From Gammaproteobacteria bacterium (GTDB taxonomy: Bacteria > Pseudomonadota > Gammaproteobacteria > SZUA-152), in contig JAKIUF010000023.1 of assembly GCA_021647705.1 (NCBI GenBank), positions 1 to 64,000 of the forward strand: DNA of 64,000 nucleotides. The letters are read 5' to 3'. Shown here one piece after another: positions 61,082-64,000 of the stretch. The first letter of the stretch is position 1. Each line of letters opens with the position of its first letter. The position numbers and the translations under genes were made by a program. The notes under the pieces are model-generated. The model saw only the letters and a list, made by a program, of their open reading frames with translations. It searched no databases and had not been told where the DNA came from.

Positions 61082-62774
61082 CGTGTTTCCTCACAAGAGT
61101 GACTTGATTATTCATGAAGCGCTTACGGATAACCGCGCGACGTTTTTTTCCACTGGATGTTTTTTCTATTGTTCCTCGCTGGCAGAGTATGATGCGAGTG
61201 ATAATGATATCGCTGACTTCGTAAGCCATGCTTTGTATTGCCTGTTGGTATTCTGTCAATTCACTTTCAGTGCTGCGCTCATTGACTTCAGCCAGCAGTA
61301 TCAGATCAGTGCAGCCGGTCTGCGGATTGTCCACGCCGACCAGCGCGCTGGCACCGGCACGGATAAAGGGCAGTTCTTCAACGGCCATTTCAACATCATC
61401 AGGAATAATATTGCGACCGGCATGATTGATCATGTCGTCCTGGCGGGCATAGAAATACAATTCATGGTTATACATAAATCCGATGTCGCCGGTGAGCAGA
61501 CAGCCATCGATTAATTTCTCTCCGGTTTTTTTCGGATCACGGTAGTAACCCGGTGTTACACAAGGGCTCGTAATTGCGATTTCTCCCAGCATTAACTCAG
61601 GCAGAGGTCTGCCTGCCTTGTCCTGGATCGTGATGTTATGCCGCCAGTCCATTGCACCTATGGCAACCAGTTCAATGGTATTTTTCCCGGTGTCTGGGCT
61701 TGATGTTTCATTGGATGCTTCAACAGGTTCAAGGAAATTTGGGCTGATGAACTTAAAGGTTGTCAGGTTAATGGTTTGTGTTTTTGTGCAGGCTGCCCCC
61801 AGCGTGTTTTCCGCCATGCCATAACCGATATGCAGGTTTTCACGTTTAAAGCCAAGTGGTATCAGGTAATCGTAACAACGACGCACAATGATCGGGCTGA
61901 CTTTTTCAGCGCCGATATACAAATGCAATTCGGACAGGTCGATATCATCCTGTTTCTGTAAGCGTCGCAAGGTTTTCAATGTTGAGGCCAATACGGAATT
62001 GGTATTGAAATTCATATCCACGCGGCGTTGTGACATAAGAGAGAACCAGCGTGGTGGGTTACGCATATAAAATGCAGGAGGAGCCACCATATTATTACTG
62101 CCGGTATAAACGGGAGCCAGCACGCCGATAAAAAGACCCATGTCATGATTGAAAGGCATCCATGATGCCAGTGACTCAATAGGGTGTCCGCGTCGGGAAC
62201 CGATATGGTTATAGTGAATATTTTGTAACTGAGCCATCATCATCTCATGAGTGACGATGACGCCTTTGGGTGCGCCTGTGCTGCCTGATGAAAATTGCAG
62301 AATAGCGATATCGGTAGCTGATATTTTCACGTCATGATCAAATGCAGGTGTGTGGGTTGCTGTTTCCAACAGGGTGTTGATATCGGCGTACTGTTGTTGC
62401 CATAAACCGGGATGCAGTAACACTTCACTGGTAACATTGTCATCAAACAATATCAGACTGAAGTCGCAAACCTCATTGCAATGCTCAACGTAGTCAGCGT
62501 AATGCGTCTGGCGACTGCCCTTGGGGCGCAATGGTACCGCGATGGCATTGAGCCTCCAAATAGCCAGCAAGGCAATCACGTAGTCTGATGAATTTGTCAT
62601 CATCAGTGCCACACGATCCCCTTTTTTTAAACCGTTAGCCTGTAACACCGAAGCCAGTTTGAGTGAGTTATCGTGTAACGCAGATAATTCAAATGAACGA
62701 GACTCCGCAGGGAAATACCATTTTGCGGTGGACCGCGCAGCATGGATGTCCAGTCGGGTTAAAATTGTTTCCAT
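61059..62774 (-). CDS. Fatty acyl-AMP ligase (FAAL)-like enzyme
   Basis: 571 residues. ANL enzyme with features of FAALs that load ACPs: FSSGSTGAPKGVIVTHEMMM, SWMPFNHDMGLFIGVLAPVY, LHIGYGMAENTLGAACTK and LLTGDIGFMYNHELYFYARQ + DDMINHAGRNI. The first gene of the cluster on the minus strand; overlaps the aminotransferase-reductase by 23 nt. Probably activates a free fatty acid and loads the ACP at 55751. No promoter assigned; 240 nt of AT-rich DNA lies upstream. Confidence 0.9.
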   Translation of the reverse strand: METILTRLDIHAARSTAKWYFPAESRSFELSALHDNSLKLASVLQANGLKKGDRVALMMTNSSDYVIALLAIWRLNAIAVPLRPKGSRQTHYADYVEHCNEVCDFSLILFDDNVTSEVLLHPGLWQQQYADINTLLETATHTPAFDHDVKISATDIAILQFSSGSTGAPKGVIVTHEMMMAQLQNIHYNHIGSRRGHPIESLASWMPFNHDMGLFIGVLAPVYTGSNNMVAPPAFYMRNPPRWFSLMSQRRVDMNFNTNSVLASTLKTLRRLQKQDDIDLSELHLYIGAEKVSPIIVRRCYDYLIPLGFKRENLHIGYGMAENTLGAACTKTQTINLTTFKFISPNFLEPVEASNETSSPDTGKNTIELVAIGAMDWRHNITIQDKAGRPLPELMLGEIAITSPCVTPGYYRDPKKTGEKLIDGCLLTGDIGFMYNHELYFYARQDDMINHAGRNIIPDDVEMAVEELPFIRAGASALVGVDNPQTGCTDLILLAEVNERSTESELTEYQQAIQSMAYEVSDIIITRIILCQRGTIEKTSSGKKRRAVIRKRFMNNQVTLVRKHDEQRAAI

Positions 62775-63116
62775 CTTGGCGTGCCTGTCTTTGGTTATGA
62801 TGCTATGTCTAACTGCATCTGGGTACTGAATGACAAGGTAACTTGTCTGGGCTTCAGGTTTGATCGTTACAGCAATACTCTATATAGAATAGAGGTATAA
62901 ACGGTGAACATAAGTATGAAGACAGATATTGCGAAAGTATGTAACTTAACGCCAGGAATTATGTGAAATATTTACATTGTGATGTGTTTGAGCGCCAGGT
63001 GAGCGAGTTTTTTATAGATAAATCAGGGCTTGTAACATAAAATAGATGTTTTTTTGTTCAGGGTATGAGAGGGATGCCATAGCGTGATGGTTAAATATAA
63101 ACCAAGAGTTAGAGTC

Positions 63117-63196
63117 ACCTTGGCGAGGGAATTTAGTCCGGGTAGTGATGGGCAGGCTGATGACGAAGGTTATGTCTTTGTCTGGCTCACTGCATG
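63117..63196 (-). pseudogene. Remnant of a histidine-kinase 3' end
   Basis: In translation [19 protein letters not shown] matches [19 protein letters not shown] at the end of the kinase at 63710. About 80 bp of similarity and nothing further of the kinase on either side. Indicates a partial duplication or a lost second kinase. Confidence 0.7.
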
Positions 63197-63270
63197 ATTC
63201 GCCAGCAAACAACGAACCAAGGTGGGCGTTGATGGCTAATTGACCTTTGAATATATCTTTTTCCTGTTTT

Positions 63271-63398
63271 GGTGGAACCGCTACGCTTGTTCCACCCTGA
63301 ATGATGAAAGTGGTGCTGGGTATTCAGAAAGTTTTTGTTTTTCTTCATTCAACACAATGTAAAAAATTGTAGGGTGGAACAAGCGTAGCGGTTCCACC
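63271..63398. repeat. GGTGGAACC inverted-repeat element, copy 3
   Basis: Arms 63271-63298 (GGTGGAACCGCTACGCTTGT + TCCACCCT) and 63371-63398 are perfect 28-bp inverse copies, arranged in the opposite order to copies 1 and 2. Confidence 0.9.
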
Positions 63399-63709
63399 AT
63401 GACCTTGCATATATACCCGTAGCGTTTGAAATTTAGGCACTCATTGCACGCCTTCTTCATTCCATGGCTGTGTTGAAATTCCTCACAATAGACCGGCTAT
63501 TACTCGTCATTTCGCCTTGCCATGAAATGAATATGACGCACACTGAACACCTAAATCTCAAACGTTACGGGTATACATCCTACAAACTTGATTGTTAAAG
63601 GAAGAGTAAGTTCATGTCGCTCGAATGAGTATTATCACTTTCAAACAAATGATTAATGAATATTTTCGTTATTAATAATTAACAAGGTTGCTTAGCCTGA
63701 CGGCCATGC

Positions 63710-64000
63710 TTAATGGGGAGGTGACTCCGTCCTGGCTGTAATGGGCAGACTGATAACGAAGGTTGTGCCTTTGCCTGGCTCACTGCTGACATGGATTTTA
63801 CCGCCTAGCAGTTGGCACAAACGTTGGCTGATTGCCAATCCCAGGCCTGTGCCACCATATTGTCGCGTTGATGAATTATCGATTTGCACGAAGTCTTTAA
63901 AGAGTTTGCGCTGATCATCCGCACTGATGCCAATGCCGGTGTCACTGATGGTAAACACCAAAGTGTCGTTATGCTCGTATGTAACACGTAAGGTAATATC
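63710..64000 (-). CDS. Sensor histidine kinase, C-terminal ATPase domain (truncated by window edge)
   Basis: The last 96 codons of a kinase read in from the right edge. G1 box DTGIGIS, F-box region [17 protein letters not shown]2 box [10 protein letters not shown], and a final strand [16 protein letters not shown] identify the HATPase domain of a (probably hybrid-type) sensor kinase. The ending after the ATPase domain with no receiver domain suggests that none follows. Signal and partner unknown. Confidence 0.93.
   Translation of the reverse strand, partial: DITLRVTYEHNDTLVFTISDTGIGISADDQRKLFKDFVQIDNSSTRQYGGTGLGLAISQRLCQLLGGKIHVSSEPGKGTTFVISLPITARTESPPH

Larger units (their letters stand above)
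62775..63709. other. Upstream region of the cluster with repeats and a kinase remnant
   Basis: About 935 nt without an intact gene. It must hold the promoter of the biosynthetic cluster (62775-62950 is AT-rich), then a decayed histidine-kinase 3' end (63117-63196) and a perfect inverted repeat (63271-63398). TTAGCCTGACGGCCATGC near 63692 is the end of a repeat also seen at 56213. Confidence 0.6.

Noticed and set aside
63012-63212. 66-codon minus-strand frame starting MFAGESCSEPDKD
   Set aside because: Not a gene: only the middle matches the end of a histidine kinase, and the rest is unrelated. Recorded as a remnant instead.

Overview
The window reads as chromosomal DNA of a free-living gammaproteobacterium. 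The support is gene content and order: cyaY divergent from lptM-lysA, bamD divergent from rluD-pgeF, pepN, yqiJ-yqiK, and a split B12-dependent ribonucleotide reductase (nrdJa-nrdJb) of the Pseudomonas type. Species cannot be named from the sequence. Housekeeping blocks alternate with AT-rich accessory stretches full of palindromic repeats, gene remnants and a REP-associated transposase (RAYT).

Layout. 1-7.1 kb: a type I restriction locus (hsdS 3' part, hsdR) with an ImmA/IrrE peptidase + DUF4411 PIN pair, a Fic protein and a truncated rhuM inserted between S and R. 7.1-10.1 kb: AT-rich segment with a secreted protein and a pentapeptide-repeat protein in one frame separated by a single stop, ending at a 3' tRNA-Arg(ACG) fragment plus terminator, which looks like the right edge of an integrated island. 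10.3-15.8 kb: ldhA, P-type ATPase, PPK2 kinase and a Lys/Ala-rich basic protein. 16.1-19.2 kb (minus): M6 peptidase with two P domains and a secreted protein. 20-23.1 kb: esterase, cyaY, lptM-lysA, small heat-shock protein with a sigma32-like promoter. 23.5-26.6 kb: nrdJab behind an NrdR-like box. 26.6-32 kb: an intact RAYT, a 1187-residue protein with a possible PD-(D/E)XK nuclease N-terminus (candidate defence gene), then a decayed second RAYT broken up by a MITE. 32.5-36.4 kb: yqiJK, a TumE/TumA-like toxin-antitoxin pair, an anchored thioredoxin. 36.8-45.5 kb: pepN, SET protein, DUF2333, outer-membrane barrel, bamD, rluD, pgeF, DoxX-like protein. 45.5-52.2 kb: gene-poor, decaying accessory DNA with a TIR/deoxyribosyltransferase-like putative effector and a LamG lipoprotein that seems to start at ATT.

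52.2-62.8 kb is the most interesting part: a minus-strand operon-like cluster of a fatty acyl-AMP ligase-like enzyme, a 990-residue fusion of a class III aminotransferase with a domain resembling cyanobacterial acyl-ACP reductase (candidate nucleophile Cys930), a second AMP-forming ligase, a free acyl carrier protein, a LolA-like outer-membrane lipoprotein-sorting protein and an RND/MMPL exporter. The simplest reading is fatty acid -> acyl-ACP -> aldehyde -> fatty amine (or an amide of it), followed by export. The window ends in the 3' end of a histidine kinase (minus), with a short decayed copy of that 3' end about 0.6 kb away.

At least four families of palindromic repeats punctuate the non-coding DNA, including gaps inside the biosynthetic cluster. 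No CRISPR array, rRNA or complete tRNA was seen.
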